Assembly (NCBI GenBank): GCA_028023455.1
Contig: JAQFVV010012396.1
Span: 24,011,330-24,075,329 of the forward strand
Length of the DNA: 64,000 bases
Source: Epiperipatus broadwayi
Taxonomy: Eukaryota > Onychophora > Udeonychophora > Euonychophora > Peripatidae
Direction: 5' to 3'
Positions 26,741 to 37,889 of the stretch are shown in pieces. The notes beneath the pieces are model-generated. The model saw nothing but the letters and a program-made list of their open reading frames with translations, was not told the DNA's origin and did no database searches. The stretch's first letter is position 1; each line of letters opens with the position of its first letter. A program made the translations under genes and the position numbers.

Positions 26741-26742
<2 letters not shown>
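25423..26742. repeat. Second inverted satellite-like array, about 360-bp units
   Basis: The units start at about 25423 and 25795 on one strand and at about 25965, 26322 and 26684 on the other, giving periods of 372, 357 and 362. The second minus-oriented unit is cut short at the turn-around near 25950. Landmarks are TTCTGATTATTTATTAAG, AATAGAGAAAG, the CATATG/CACATGATAAAGGTT block, AACCTCTCAAACCTCAACA and TCAGATTGGCC. The sequence is unrelated by eye to the 16.7 kb array, but the unit size and architecture are alike. A poly-T run at 25527-25541 interrupts the first unit. Confidence 0.85.

Positions 26743-26799
<57 letters not shown>
26743..26799. repeat. (TA)n microsatellite
   Basis: 57 bp of TA, with a second short tract at 26822-26837 just upstream of the Penelope relic. 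Confidence 0.97.
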
Positions 26800-26801
<2 letters not shown>

Positions 26802-26859
26802 GTTGGTTACAATTATAATCATATATATATATATATAATGTTATTAGGGATTTTAATAT

Positions 26860-27315
26860 GAGATATAAGAATAAAAATTGTAATAATAACATTGATCTTC
26901 TTGCTTACAAAAAAACCTATGGATATCAATACCATATATTTCGAATGATCAAGTAAATTTTATAAGGAAGATTTATAAAGGTATATGTGATACTGCATTT
27001 TACACACTTCCTACATTAAACAAATTAATAAATAATTCTAAAGATAAAACCTCATTTATAAATAAAAATTGTATCATTTATAAATGGATATGTAGGTGTG
27101 GCCATGTATATATAGGTGAATCAAGATGTACATTGGAACAAAGAACTAAAGAGCACTTGCTGTTGTTAAAAAGAGTTCAGAAATTGAATCAAAATTGCAA
27201 AGTAGATAATGTTTCAGCATCCATTTTTTACAACAATAACAATTCATGTATTTATGGTTTTAACTTCAGTTACAATAATGTTAAAATATTGCAAATTGAA
27301 ACAAATAAAAAATAA
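26860..27315 (+). pseudogene. Penelope-like element C-terminus with GIY-YIG endonuclease
   Basis: From about 27010 the frame reads LPTLNKLINNSKDKTSFINK, then IIYKWICRCGHVYIGES, RCTLEQRTKEH and finally NFSYNNVKILQIE. This is the connector and GIY-YIG nuclease of Penelope-like retroelements, with the IYK-C-CG, YIGES and R-KEH motifs recognisable. The frame 27133-27315 covers its second half, and the frame is open from at least 27040. The upstream RT is not readable, so this is a 5'-truncated copy, as is common for the class. It is the best preserved of the three Penelope relics here. Confidence 0.8.
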
Positions 27316-28981
27316 ATAAAATAAGTTATGCTAATATACAAATACAAACATGACTTAATTAATAGCAGGAAGCAAATTTTAAGATCATAGAATTGTATGA
27401 AGGTTAGCCTTTCAAAGTGTTAGTTGACAAAGTCTATGATGATAGTCCAAAGCACTCCTAAGTGGATAAAAATTTTAAAATGTATTAGATTACTATATTT
27501 ATAAATATTCAATTATATAATTATGCATATTGCTTTGAAGAAATACAGACATCGAATTATAATATTATTATACATATATATAGTTGTATATTAAAGCTTG
27601 TGAAGCTAATTCTAATGTTTTGTTTTCATTATATATAAATGGATAGGTGGGTTTTTTAATGATCTCACACAACTTTTTGAAATAATTGCACAAAGGTAAG
27701 TTGAATCAACTTTTTAGAATTTCTATGATAATACAAAATCAATTGTAAAATTATGAGAAATATTGAGAAATTGGGTTGAACCTAGAAGATGTACAAATTC
27801 AATCTTATCAGTCATATGTATTACATATCTGGATCATTTATTGCATGAGATTAAAGAAAGATTAAAAAAAATAATAGTGCTTATAATGAAAATTAATAAT
27901 TTGAGATGTAGAGATATTCTAGTATTTAATGAAGATTATGAATAAGTATAAAATCAATATTAAAATCTAAGAAATAAAAAATCTAAAAATATATAACATT
28001 TTTAAAAGTATACAAAATAAAATTAATCCTAATTGTTAAATGAAAAATGAAAATAAGTAAAATTGACACAAATTGACAAAATATTTACTTTGGAATCACT
28101 GTTCATTGTTTTAAAAACTACAATCTGCAATGGTAAGAACATATCCTATTTTAAAGTGGTGGCTAAGCTTTGAAATAGTAGAGATGCTTGGAAATGCATA
28201 AAAAGTTTAAGAACTAAGCAAAAATGAAAACAATACCAAATCATTGTATTCAAAAGTCTGACATTTGTCCACTGCACTAATAAGCCTCATGGGAATTAAT
28301 CAAATTATATGCAATGGGTACATGCATATTTGCTATATTATTGGTGAAAATAAAAATTTTAATGAGAAAATTGTAATTTTTTTAAAAAATGATGTATCTC
28401 AGAACATTGTTAACAATTATCTGATTGTAAAATGTTTCCAATAAAAATATAACAATAAATTAATTTAGAAGAGATAATAGCTACAACTAGGAATAATATT
28501 TCCATTGTGTAATTTTCACACTCCACTTTTTTGCAAGGTGGGGATGGTTTCAATCCATTGTTAAAATCTTGTGGAGGGATGCAGTCATAAACATATGACC
28601 AAAGACTATGAAAAAAAAACATAGTAGTGTAGTAAAAATTATACTACAGAAATATTATTTATTATTGAATAATCTCTAGTCTAATGGATGGCTAATTTAC
28701 ATTATTAGTTGCTGGAACTATTTGGCATCATCTATAAATTGATCATTGTTTCAAAAAGTAAGATGGCAGAATAATAATCCTAAAATAGGAAAAGTTGTAG
28801 GTTAATAAATAATGTAGATCGGTTTGCATTATACAGCTATTTTAACAAATAACTCTCAAAACTGGAGAGTAAAACTATAGCAAAAAACAAGCAGACCTAT
28901 AGCATTGACTTCATGTTTACTAATCATGATAATAACATGTGATTTATGTTTAGAAAAAAGTGTGCATATATATATATATAT
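27316..28981. other. AT-rich tract without recognisable gene
   Basis: Nothing supportable. It ends in a short (TA)n at 28966-28981 that adjoins the LTR-like block. Confidence 0.5.
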
Positions 28982-29457
28982 TGTAACGATATATAAATAT
29001 GTCGTTACATTAATTTAAAATAAAAACTTTTTTAAGTTCGCATATAAAAATAAGTGTAATAAAAGGAAAAAACTAAACGCTAAAATTAAAATGTTTGTTA
29101 AACATATATATATATTCGCACAGATGCTAAACTTTAAAAATATTTTTTCATAAACAAAAAAAAAAGTATTTGAACATATTTTTTTTAATAAAAAAATACA
29201 AGATTGAAATATAAAAATATTTTAATAAAAAAATAACGTAAGTTAAAATAAAAACAGGTATTAATTAATTCCTGTAATCTGTAAATGGAAATGATTGTTT
29301 ATTAATTATCTAAAAGCTGTTTAATTAAAAAGTTAGATGAAAAGTTAGATAAGAGAAGAAAGAGATTTTAGCTTGACCAATGGAAGCAAGTAAAGGCCCG
29401 GACCATAACGAAAAAACAGAACAGTGACGTTTTTGTTCATGGAATCCATAGGAGGAC

Positions 29458-29490
29458 TATAAAAAGAAAAAATAGGAAGTTCCAGTCAGT
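29458..29490 (+). promoter_or_regulatory. TATA/initiator core promoter
   Basis: TATAAAAA begins at 29458. TCAGTTT follows, with its A at 29488, exactly 30 bases downstream of the TATA start. This is canonical metazoan TATA-initiator spacing, and TCAGTT is the arthropod-type initiator. Upstream are a CCAAT motif (about 29380) and TGACGT (about 29425), which resembles a CRE half. A GTGAGT splice-donor-like hexamer lies at 29509. Motif positions are seen; activity is inferred. Confidence 0.5.
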
Positions 29491-29525
29491 TTTTCCAACT
29501 TGATTCTGGTGAGTCTGGTGACAAG

Positions 29526-29678
29526 ATGCCCTTGTCGTCCTCACTCACTTATTTTAAAAATGCAAAGACTGTGATACCAGAACAGAACCAGCTAATGCTA
29601 CCTCCAAAATATCAGACCGGTCTTCCAGGAAAGTCTCCATGGGAATTGCCAACGGGAACATGGACCCTTCTACCATAA
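29526..29678 (+). CDS. 50-codon ORF downstream of the core promoter
   Basis: The ATG lies 38 bases downstream of the predicted start of transcription and is the first ATG after it. The frame gives 50 residues beginning MPLSSSLTYF, Pro-rich in its second half (LPPKYQTGLPGK, SPWELP) and ending WTLLP. The DNA is far less AT-rich than its flanks. No family is recognised. It could be a real micro-ORF, a first coding exon, or a leader ORF of an LTR retroelement. If the donor at 29509 were used, the ATG would be spliced out. Confidence 0.35.
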   Translation: MPLSSSLTYFKNAKTVIPEQNQLMLPPKYQTGLPGKSPWELPTGTWTLLP

Positions 29679-30377
29679 GCTATATGAAATGAACAATTAT
29701 TAAAATCAATTAAGAACTTTCATCAAGTTTTATAAATTGATAAACAAGCCAACTTAAACTAAAAACGGACTCTTATCTGACTTTTGTAAGTTTTTAAATC
29801 AAATTAATAATGTTTAATTTTATATGTTTTCCGATTGATAAAAATCATTTCCATTTTTTTTCTTTCTTATTGTATAAATTGTTTATTGTTTAAATTTTAA
29901 ATGATGAAATTTAGGTTGGGTATAGACGTTGCATAGATTCGTTAGCGGTTGATAATGTTGTGGTTTTCACATTCGATTAGAATATATGTCAACGATATCA
30001 CTGCAAGCATCTTACGATGAATGCTAATGGGATTTGTATATTCCCTATGCAAGTGACGTTTATCGATGACTTTGTATTTTGATCGGTTGTGTTTAATTTG
30101 GAATGTTTTTGACCATGGAATCTGTGCAGCTGATCTGTACTCAACATTTTAAACAAATTTTATAAAATGCATTTGTGCGAATGTATTTAAATGTTAAATT
30201 TAAGTCGGGCGTGAATGGCTATATAGTTTTGTAAAGTTATATTAAGGGAGGGTAATCTTAGGTTATTCATTTTGTAGTTGAATTGGTTCAATGGATTGGA
30301 TATATTTGTATAATTAGTAGATGTAGTATGAGGTCCGCTACGGGCAGGATTATAGATATACACCACACACCCTCTGT

Positions 30378-30734
30378 TTGCCTATGGATGGGTTTGTAAG
30401 TTGGCAGAAGACCGCAGTCCATTCCTATGGAGTTTTTTGTTTATTGTTCTACTTGCCAACAGATGTCACATTCCTGTTGGTGGAGAGTCAATGTCTTCTC
30501 TATTTCTACTTATTGTTCAGATGTACGTTTCCTGACAGTATAGTATTTTGTGTTGTCGTATCATGCTACATTGAATACATGAATGTATCAGATGGATTGG
30601 CGCCAGTTTGGTTGCGAAATTTGTTGCCTAAGGTTAAATCAGGGAAGAATATTTTCTTTTCAAATGCAGATCTATGTAGTCTATTCATACTTGACTATCT
30701 AAATAAAATATTAAACTCATTGAAACTTAGTTAA
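30378..30734 (+). CDS. Unrecognised 118-codon open frame
   Basis: The longest frame in the window that is neither RTE nor microsatellite. It begins MPMDGFVSWQK. Its middle is Phe/Leu/Cys-rich and hydrophobic (about residues 19-65) and its C-terminus is polar, with VSDGLAPVWLRNLLPK. No domain is recognised. The T-rich middle could open a frame by chance. It lies within the LTR-like block and ends 85 bases before an AATAAA. Confidence 0.2.
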   Translation: MPMDGFVSWQKTAVHSYGVFCLLFYLPTDVTFLLVESQCLLYFYLLFRCTFPDSIVFCVVVSCYIEYMNVSDGLAPVWLRNLLPKVKSGKNIFFSNADLCSLFILDYLNKILNSLKLS

Positions 30735-31120
30735 ATGTAAAATTAAAAGTTAATATAAAAATCTAAAATGTTAAACTTATTCCTCAAAATTTAAATGTTA
30801 TTTTATATGTGCGTAAATAAATATTTTTGTGTGTTAATTTCTGGCAGTGGCTTTTATTCTTTTATATTTAAGATATAAAATTTAGAGATTTTTATCTCTG
30901 CGTCTCTGCTGAGCTAGTGACTTGGGCTAACGATCGGAATATATAAATAAAGTGGAATCTTAACAGCGCGTATCTGCCTACTCTATAAATTTTTCTAGGC
31001 TCAAATGCCTAGATGGCGCCCTGGTAGTTGCAGATATTGTTTTTGCGGTTAGATTCGATCTTCACTTGCATTTCGATCGTTATAATATATATATATGGGC
31101 TACAGAAAGGAGTTTTGCTA

Positions 31121-32640
31121 TTAACTGAAAGGAGACCTTTTGATTCCTCTTGGAGGCCTTAAAGGAACCGAGCAGGGCAAATTCCTAATGTCCACTCCAT
31201 ACGTTCTTGTCATTGCAGCTGTTATTACTATGTGATTATTCATATAGTATACAAACATGGATGGGCTGCTCACCAACACACATTAGCCAGTGTGGTAGTT
31301 TATTGGCTTTTTACCTCTGAGTTTAAGATCAAGAAACACCATGTTCTTTCTTCTCAGTGCCTGATAAGGCAGAATGAGTTTTATATAAAATTTTTACCAA
31401 GATAATTACTGCTCGTCTACAGAGAACATTGGATTTCCACCAACCAAGAGAACAAGCTGGATTTAAAAGTGGTTTTAGTACAGTAGATCATATCCAGGTA
31501 TTGAGAGAAGTTATAGAAAGGACAAATGAATATGAGTTGCCATTATGCTTAGCATTTCCGTAGATTATGAAAAGGCATTTGATTCTATAAACATTTCTTC
31601 AGTCATTAAAGCATTAGATCATCAAGGTATAGATCCAGGATATTGTCATATTTTAAAGAATATTTATAAAAATGCAACAGCAACAATTAGATTACATAAT
31701 GACACTGGGAAAGTCAACATTGAGAAAGGTGTAAGACAAGGTGATTCCATATCCCCAAAACTTTTTACAGCAGTGCTGCATGAAGTATTTTGTGGATTAA
31801 AATCAGAAACTAAAGAAGTGAAAGTAAATGGTGATTATTTAAGTCATTTAGATTTCGCAGATGATGATGTTGTTTTTGCAAATAATGCTTCAGATCTGCA
31901 GGAAATGTTGCAGGAATTATCAGATGAAAGTAGGAAAGTAGGACTAAAGATAAATGTTAAAAAGACTAAAGAAATGTTTACTCGATTTGCTCAAAATATG
32001 AAAATAAAGATTGATTATGATGAATTAGAAGAAGTTAACAGTTACAAATACCTTGGTCAGATTATTAATACAGATGGTAACATAATGGAGGAAATTAATC
32101 ATAGAATTAAACTTGGTTGGAGTGCTTTTGGTAGAAATAACTTGATACTAAAAGGAAATATGCCTATGTGTTTGAAAAGGAAGGTTTTTAACAAATGTGT
32201 TTTACCAGTTCTTACTTATGGATCTGAGACTTGGACACTTAATAGAAGAGCAATTCAGAGACTTCAGACCACTCAAAGAAGTATGGAGAGATGTATGTTG
32301 GGAATAACAAGAAGAGATCATAAATGCAATGTATGGGTAAGAGAACAAACAGGTGTTACTGACCTCATTGAAAAAATTAAAAGATTGAAGTGGAGTTGGG
32401 CTGGACATATTGTTAGAAGAGATGATAATAGATGGACAATTGAAATTTTAAACTGGATTCCAAAAGATTGTAAATGACCCAGAAAGAGACCACATGTGAG
32501 ATGGATGGATGAAATAAGAAAGTGTGCAGGGGTGATGTGGAGAAGAGAAGCTAAAGATCGGAGAAGATGGATTAAACTTGGAGAGATCTTCATCCTGCAG
32601 TGGATTGATAATGGTTGATAATGATATATATATATATATA
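31121..32640 (+). mobile_element. RTE-type LINE, internally deleted young copy (copy 2)
   Basis: Same family as 4491-7712. The first 255 bases (31121-31376) match the leader of copy 1 and start at the same base. The sequence then jumps at about 31377-31386 to a point inside RT corresponding to copy 1 near 5705. The endonuclease, linker and RT N-terminus (about 1.7 kb) are missing. The remainder runs to the conserved 3' end and its TGATAATG repeat at 32625, merging into (TA)n. An intact 5' end combined with an internal deletion means this is not ordinary 5' truncation. It is much better preserved than copy 1. Confidence 0.92.
31545..32618 (+). pseudogene. RTE copy 2: reverse transcriptase C-terminal part
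   Basis: The frame carries motif A (VDYEKAFDSI), motif B (GVRQGDSISPKLF) and an intact motif C (FADD), then the thumb (YLGQIINTDG), LTYGSETWTLNRR and a C-terminal region with AGHIVRRDDNRW. The ATG at 31545 is not the natural start. Upstream sequence continues the protein in another frame (EQAGFKSGFSTVDHIQVLRE), joined through a two-base insertion near 31556. One in-frame TGA at 32475-32477 interrupts a segment that then stays open to the natural stop at 32616-32618. The TGA replaces a likely CGA, which fits CpG decay. The enzyme could not work without its missing N-terminal half. Confidence 0.9.
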
Positions 32641-32644
32641 TATT

Positions 32645-35066
32645 ACCTGCATAATAATTTATTTTATAATTTTCCTAATTGCTTACTTAATTCGAAAAAA
32701 AAAAAAAAAGTTAATTAATAGAAATGTTAACTAGGATTGCAAACATTGCAATAATTATTTTAATCACTTAATCCAAACTGATAATGATTTGCATAAACTT
32801 AACTTTATTATCTCATTTATTTTTTATGTCATTAAAGTTTTAATTAGAAAACTGATACAAATTGAACATGTTAAATTAATGTTCTTCCATTAAAAGAATA
32901 AAAAAAACGTTCACTTCCAATGCAATTATATTAATTAAGTATGGTAATATTTAATTTTATCTGTTATTTTAAATGTTTATTATCGTGACATATGTTAACA
33001 TTCTGCTAAGTAATATATATATTATAACAATAACAAAAACCTTTAATAATGCTCTAAAAATGCATATGGCAAGCTTATTTTTTATATGATCCAAAAAAAT
33101 GTCGTCTTGTTGACGTTTTAAATGCTTTTTTTTCCCCCGAGAATGTTTTGTATCTTCTTATCTTTAGTAGTTGTTATATCTATCAATAATTTTTTTTGCC
33201 TTTTGTAATCAATAATAATAATAATTCATTCATTATTCCCATATTTTTCTTTATGGATTCTATAAAAGAGTCAGATTATGTAATAATGAAATAATTGATT
33301 TCCTGTTATGTTTGTAAAATGGGTTTGAATCTAGGCTGGATAAAACTATTTTTTATAAAATTGTACAAATCATTATTTTTTAGCTATATAATTTATAACC
33401 AATGTTTGTTAAATATCCAGAATTAGTAAATATATATCCAGCTAGCAGGAAAATAAATCAAGAATAAGAAAATGCTCAAACCCTCACTCTTTGACGGTTG
33501 AGACCTGTGTAAATAATAATATTTTCATCATTATGACTGTGGAAGAATCTGTTGAAAAATTATTTGCTCAACATTAAGCTATTTAAAGACTAATTTATCT
33601 ATGTATTATAGTTTCTTGTGTTAGTAAAGTTTTTATTTCACAATTAAACCCAAACATTATGTTGTATAATTATAAGTTAGTGCAATTAAGTTTTAAATAA
33701 CTAAAGTATTCTGATTTTTTAAATTTACAGTCATGATTTTCTAATAGCCATACTTTACTTGAAATCATATTTATTTTTTCCATTTATTTTTATTATTTAT
33801 GTTTATATATATTTTTTTGTATCGAATAAACAAACAATTTTTTTTTTTTTAATTCTATTTTATTGTGTATTACATTGATCTAATAAAATACTAATTTGAC
33901 TTTACTTAAATGTACTTTTAAGTACATCTTTAAATTGTTTGAATGTAATTTATAAATAATTGATTTATTATGTATTATGACAAAGAAAGATTGTGGTAAA
34001 ATAATAATATATTTTGCCTAAATAAAAACATTTGATCATCATCATTACATCAAACATTTCTAAAAATAAAAGATAAAAATTGGAAATGATATGCATAATC
34101 ACTATGTAATCTAACTTTAGAATTTTTCAACATGGACATTTATAAACTTTTACTGACACAAAAGGAAGTATGAAAAGTTATTATTTTAAACCAACTTTAT
34201 AAAATTTCTTTATGTAATTTTTATTGCACTACAGACAATAATTTTGAATTAGTATTATTTGTTGCTTCTCATCAAATGAATTATAAAATACAATTGACAA
34301 ACTGTTCTGGATCTTTGGTACATTTTCTTAAAATCTGGATTTACCTTTGTTATTGATTATAGATATTAATAATATACTGTGAATCTGTGTTATAAATATT
34401 AAAAAATATATAGTAGTATTTAATAAATTATTTATTTATTCCTCTTTATATAAAATAGCTATTTTAATTCCACTACAAAACACTATAAGTGAATATCCTG
34501 AACTTTTTAATGTTGTTTATATTACAATAAATAAATTCTTAATTTATTTTTACTATTACTGTGTAATTACAATACAAATGTGTCATTTGATACTAGATGT
34601 TATAGGTTCAGTTTTGAACCAAAAAACATTTATCACACTACTATTGCAACAAATCACAGTGAATTTTTTTGATAAATAAATCATTTCTTTATTTATAAAT
34701 AAATCATTTCTTTATTTATAAATAAATTAATAAATTACTTCATTTTCTTATTTTAATTGACTCCTGTGCTGCACTTTTATTATAATAAAATACAGTGCAC
34801 CCTTTAGCCATTATTATTAAATAATAGTCATTAGTTTAGATATAATAACATGGTTATATTTATAGTATTACAATCCAATTACTTATATAACTGATGTTCT
34901 TATGTGGATAATAATAATGCTATGGAATGTACCTTATCTGGATTTATCTGTGTATAATTAAGAATATTGTTGTACCAAGTTAACATTTGGATTACACTTA
35001 CCATAGCTATGAACAAATGTTATTTTCCAAAGAACAAAACAAAAGACATTGTAAGACTACTACAAA
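32645..35066. other. AT-rich tract without recognisable gene
   Basis: Nothing supportable. A 26-bp direct duplication lies near 34670-34730. Confidence 0.5.
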
Positions 35067-35203
35067 CAATAACAAAGATGTCTTGCATTTGGTGGTTGAG
35101 AGGTCAGCGCGACTGCCTTGCACTTGCGGGCAGTTGCCCGGTTGCGAGTTCGCGTCCCGGCCGATGCTATGACATTTAAAAAAAAAAAAACAATAACAAA
35201 GAT
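35067..35203 (+). mobile_element. Recent tRNA-derived SINE with perfect target duplications
   Basis: The body is about 35080-35190 and ends in a poly-A run (35178-35190). CAATAACAAAGAT occurs immediately before it (35067-35079) and immediately after (35191-35203), a perfect 13-bp target-site duplication. The body holds a tRNA-like A box (TGGTTGAGAGG, 35092-35102) and a B box-like GAGTTCGCGTCCC, with a potential anticodon-type stem between them, so RNA polymerase III transcription is expected. It is strongly GC-rich against its surroundings. The poly-A tail and target duplication suggest mobilisation by a LINE that recognises poly-A, not the RTE here, whose tail is a TGATAA repeat. Two short frames across it are artefacts. 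Confidence 0.88.
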
Positions 35204-35755
35204 AACAAAATTAAAGTTTAACTAATAAAAAAAAAATATTTTTTTTAAAAAAAATACAAAAATGGAAGTAGGGAATAATAATAGATGAGAAATCGGTATA
35301 AAATCAGCAGATATTCTGATTAATTTATATATATGATAAACTCAGATAAAATATCTTTCTGATTCATATAAAAATATTTGTTACTATATAGATAATGATG
35401 TCTGCTAAAACAAAGACTTCTAGGATAAATATATTGCCTCTGACATCTATTATTACTTACTAAATCTTATAGTAAATGTCAAAGAGACATTGAAAAAGTA
35501 TGTTGTGAATGTATTTTCTATGTATATTAGGATTTGCGTAATAAAACAATTATGTGACATTTTGTAAGGCTTAAATTACTATTTTCATTTGCCTTTTTAT
35601 TTATTTTAACTTAAGCAATAAAAAATCTACTACATTTACTATTATTTGTTTAATAATTTTGCTGCATACATACAGCAATTTTAGCTATATGCTTGAAAAT
35701 CTAAATTAAATATTGGATAATGTTATCTTAAAAAGTTTTATAAATAAAAATACTC

Positions 35756-35930
35756 AGAGGGATTTGAACCCAGGCATTCAAGTTCCCTTTAGACTTCAAT
35801 TAAAAATCATTTACTTTTTTCACATGTATGCAGTCATGTGTATTGGTTGTATAAAATAGAATGCATGACTGAAAAGAACTTGAAAGCCTGGGTTCAAATT
35901 CCTCTAATTACAACTATCTCAAGTATATAT
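35756..35930. repeat. Inverted pair of a tRNA-like repeat end
   Basis: About 33 bases at 35756-35790 (GGATTTGAACCCAGGC ... TTCAAG) recur as the reverse complement at 35875-35910. In plus orientation the right copy ends CCTGGGTTCAAATTCCTCT, which contains a tRNA B box (GGTTCAAATTCC). The preceding 45 bases match the right end of the 47.3 kb repeat closely, so both belong to one family. Confidence 0.7.
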
Positions 35931-35934
35931 ACTT

Positions 35935-37431
35935 TACTTGTATTTAAATAATAATACTGCAAAATTATCCATGAATAAAAATGCTGTAGAGAATGACATT
36001 GTTTGATATAAACACATTTGAGCAAGATATTTCAGAGTCTTTTTAAAAACAAAACGAGAAAGACAATAAAAGTCATTAAAAATTTTCCAAACAAAAAAAT
36101 GGAAACATTCTGATTATTTATTAGTGAAAGTTCATTTTTCTTAGCAGAATAATAATCAATTTTCATTATGAACCAGAAAATAAAGTGAGAACATAGCAAC
36201 AAAAAAAAAAATCCATGAAAAAAATTGATGCTCATAAATGATATGAATAAATCAATAATCTATGAATTTTACTAAGATGAATTGTTCATTTTTTATTTTA
36301 TACTTTTAAAATTTTGGTTTTACTTTTGATTAAAATCAAATTATGTAATAAATATGACATTTAATTTTAGATGCATTTTTACATTAGTGATGTTATACAA
36401 TTTTTTTGTTGTTGTTGCTAAATTTTCTTATAGCTGTAAGACTGGAATGGATTGCCTGAAAATACAAAGAATAAATAATATAACTAATGTCTTTATAAAA
36501 CCAATTATGTTAATTCTGTCAGACCCTATTGTGTATGTATATAATCTCCTACCTTTGTTTATATCCTATATAAAAATTTATAGAAACTTATGATCATATA
36601 TAATTAGTGTACTATGTGTTTTGTCAATCAAGACTGTCTTCATCATGTGTTTGGAAAAGCAATCAAAATCACATCAAACACAACAAATATATTTATATTT
36701 AAATCGCCTCACATTGCTGAATTTTTTACTAAAATTTGAACATAAATTTTAGCAGTAATTTAATGATGCAAAACTTATATTACAACTCATTTTTAAAGAA
36801 CTGCCTTCAAATAAACATTTTCATAATGTGAATATTAATTAATTAAATATCACATAATTATGAAATTTACTAATATTATTTATTTAAATCCTCTATAATT
36901 ATATAAAAACTTATTGATTTATATGCGGCAACATTTGGTAAAAAATCAACTAACTTTTTGCAGCACATAAATTTCTTTCAATCAAATCTGAAGTGATCAG
37001 TTACTTGGAAAACAACTGATGTCACTTCAATAATCTAGTTTTCATTCAAATAAACTAATAGCATTCAATGTGATATTTAATTAATGTTTAAATGCAAATT
37101 TTAGGTATATATATATATACACACATACAAGAAAGAGAAACATTGCACAAACATAGCTGAACTCAATGTAAAACATTAGAAATGCCTCATAGGTATATTA
37201 TTCCAACTATACTCACTCTTAAAATAGTATTATATATATTGTAACCAGTTATCTTACATGGCACACAGCAACATAGTTGTGTGTGTGCACATATATATGT
37301 AAAGGAAAGGAAAAGTAGAAATAAACACAGACAAATTTTGTAAATATTTTTCTACATTTTCTGGAATAAAAATAATAAATAAAGAGTTAAATAACCCTCA
37401 ATTTAATTAAAACATTTAAAAGGTCTAAATA
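35935..37431. other. AT-rich tract without recognisable gene
   Basis: Nothing supportable. Short frames here (for example 36354-36593) have no recognisable domain. Confidence 0.5.
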
Positions 37432-37643
<212 letters not shown>

Positions 37644-37889
37644 TGAAATTTGAAAACAAACATGATTCTAATGATTGTAAATTTTTTTATGTATTTTTGA
37701 AATCTTTTAATTAATTGGTAAATTTCTCTCTCTAAATAAAAGCATGTATATCATACTTTGAAAAAAAATTCAAACTTGTTTTCAAAAAAAATTAGAGATT
37801 AAAAAAAACTCTGTTTTCAATTAAGGTGTTTTTATCATCTCCAAATAATTCTATAAAAGGGCTGATAAAAAATAACAGTTGTCTGGTTA

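Larger units (their letters stand above)
28982..31084 (+). mobile_element. LTR-like block with its own promoter
   Basis: It starts TGTAACGA (28982) and ends TCGTTATA (31084), an 8-bp terminal inverted repeat with one mismatch, inside a (TA)n tract on both sides, so TATAT/ATATA could be a 5-bp target duplication. It contains a TATA/initiator promoter (29458-29490), short ORFs, polyadenylation-type AATAAA motifs (about 30818 and 30946) and a GGCGCCCTGG motif near 31015. The first 28 bases are themselves a near-perfect palindrome. At 2.1 kb it would be a long solo LTR. Alternatives are a TIR element or a decayed host gene. No pol domain is seen. Confidence 0.4.

Noticed and set aside
32202-32593. 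Minus-strand frames of 68 and 91 codons
   Set aside because: They are antisense shadows of the RTE reverse transcriptase.
35090-35170. Functional tRNA gene
   Set aside because: It has A and B boxes, but a poly-A tail and flanking target duplications show it is a SINE, and the cloverleaf is not convincing.
34967-35179. Two overlapping frames of 61-70 codons
   Set aside because: They run across a tRNA-derived SINE and its flank; no protein-like pattern.
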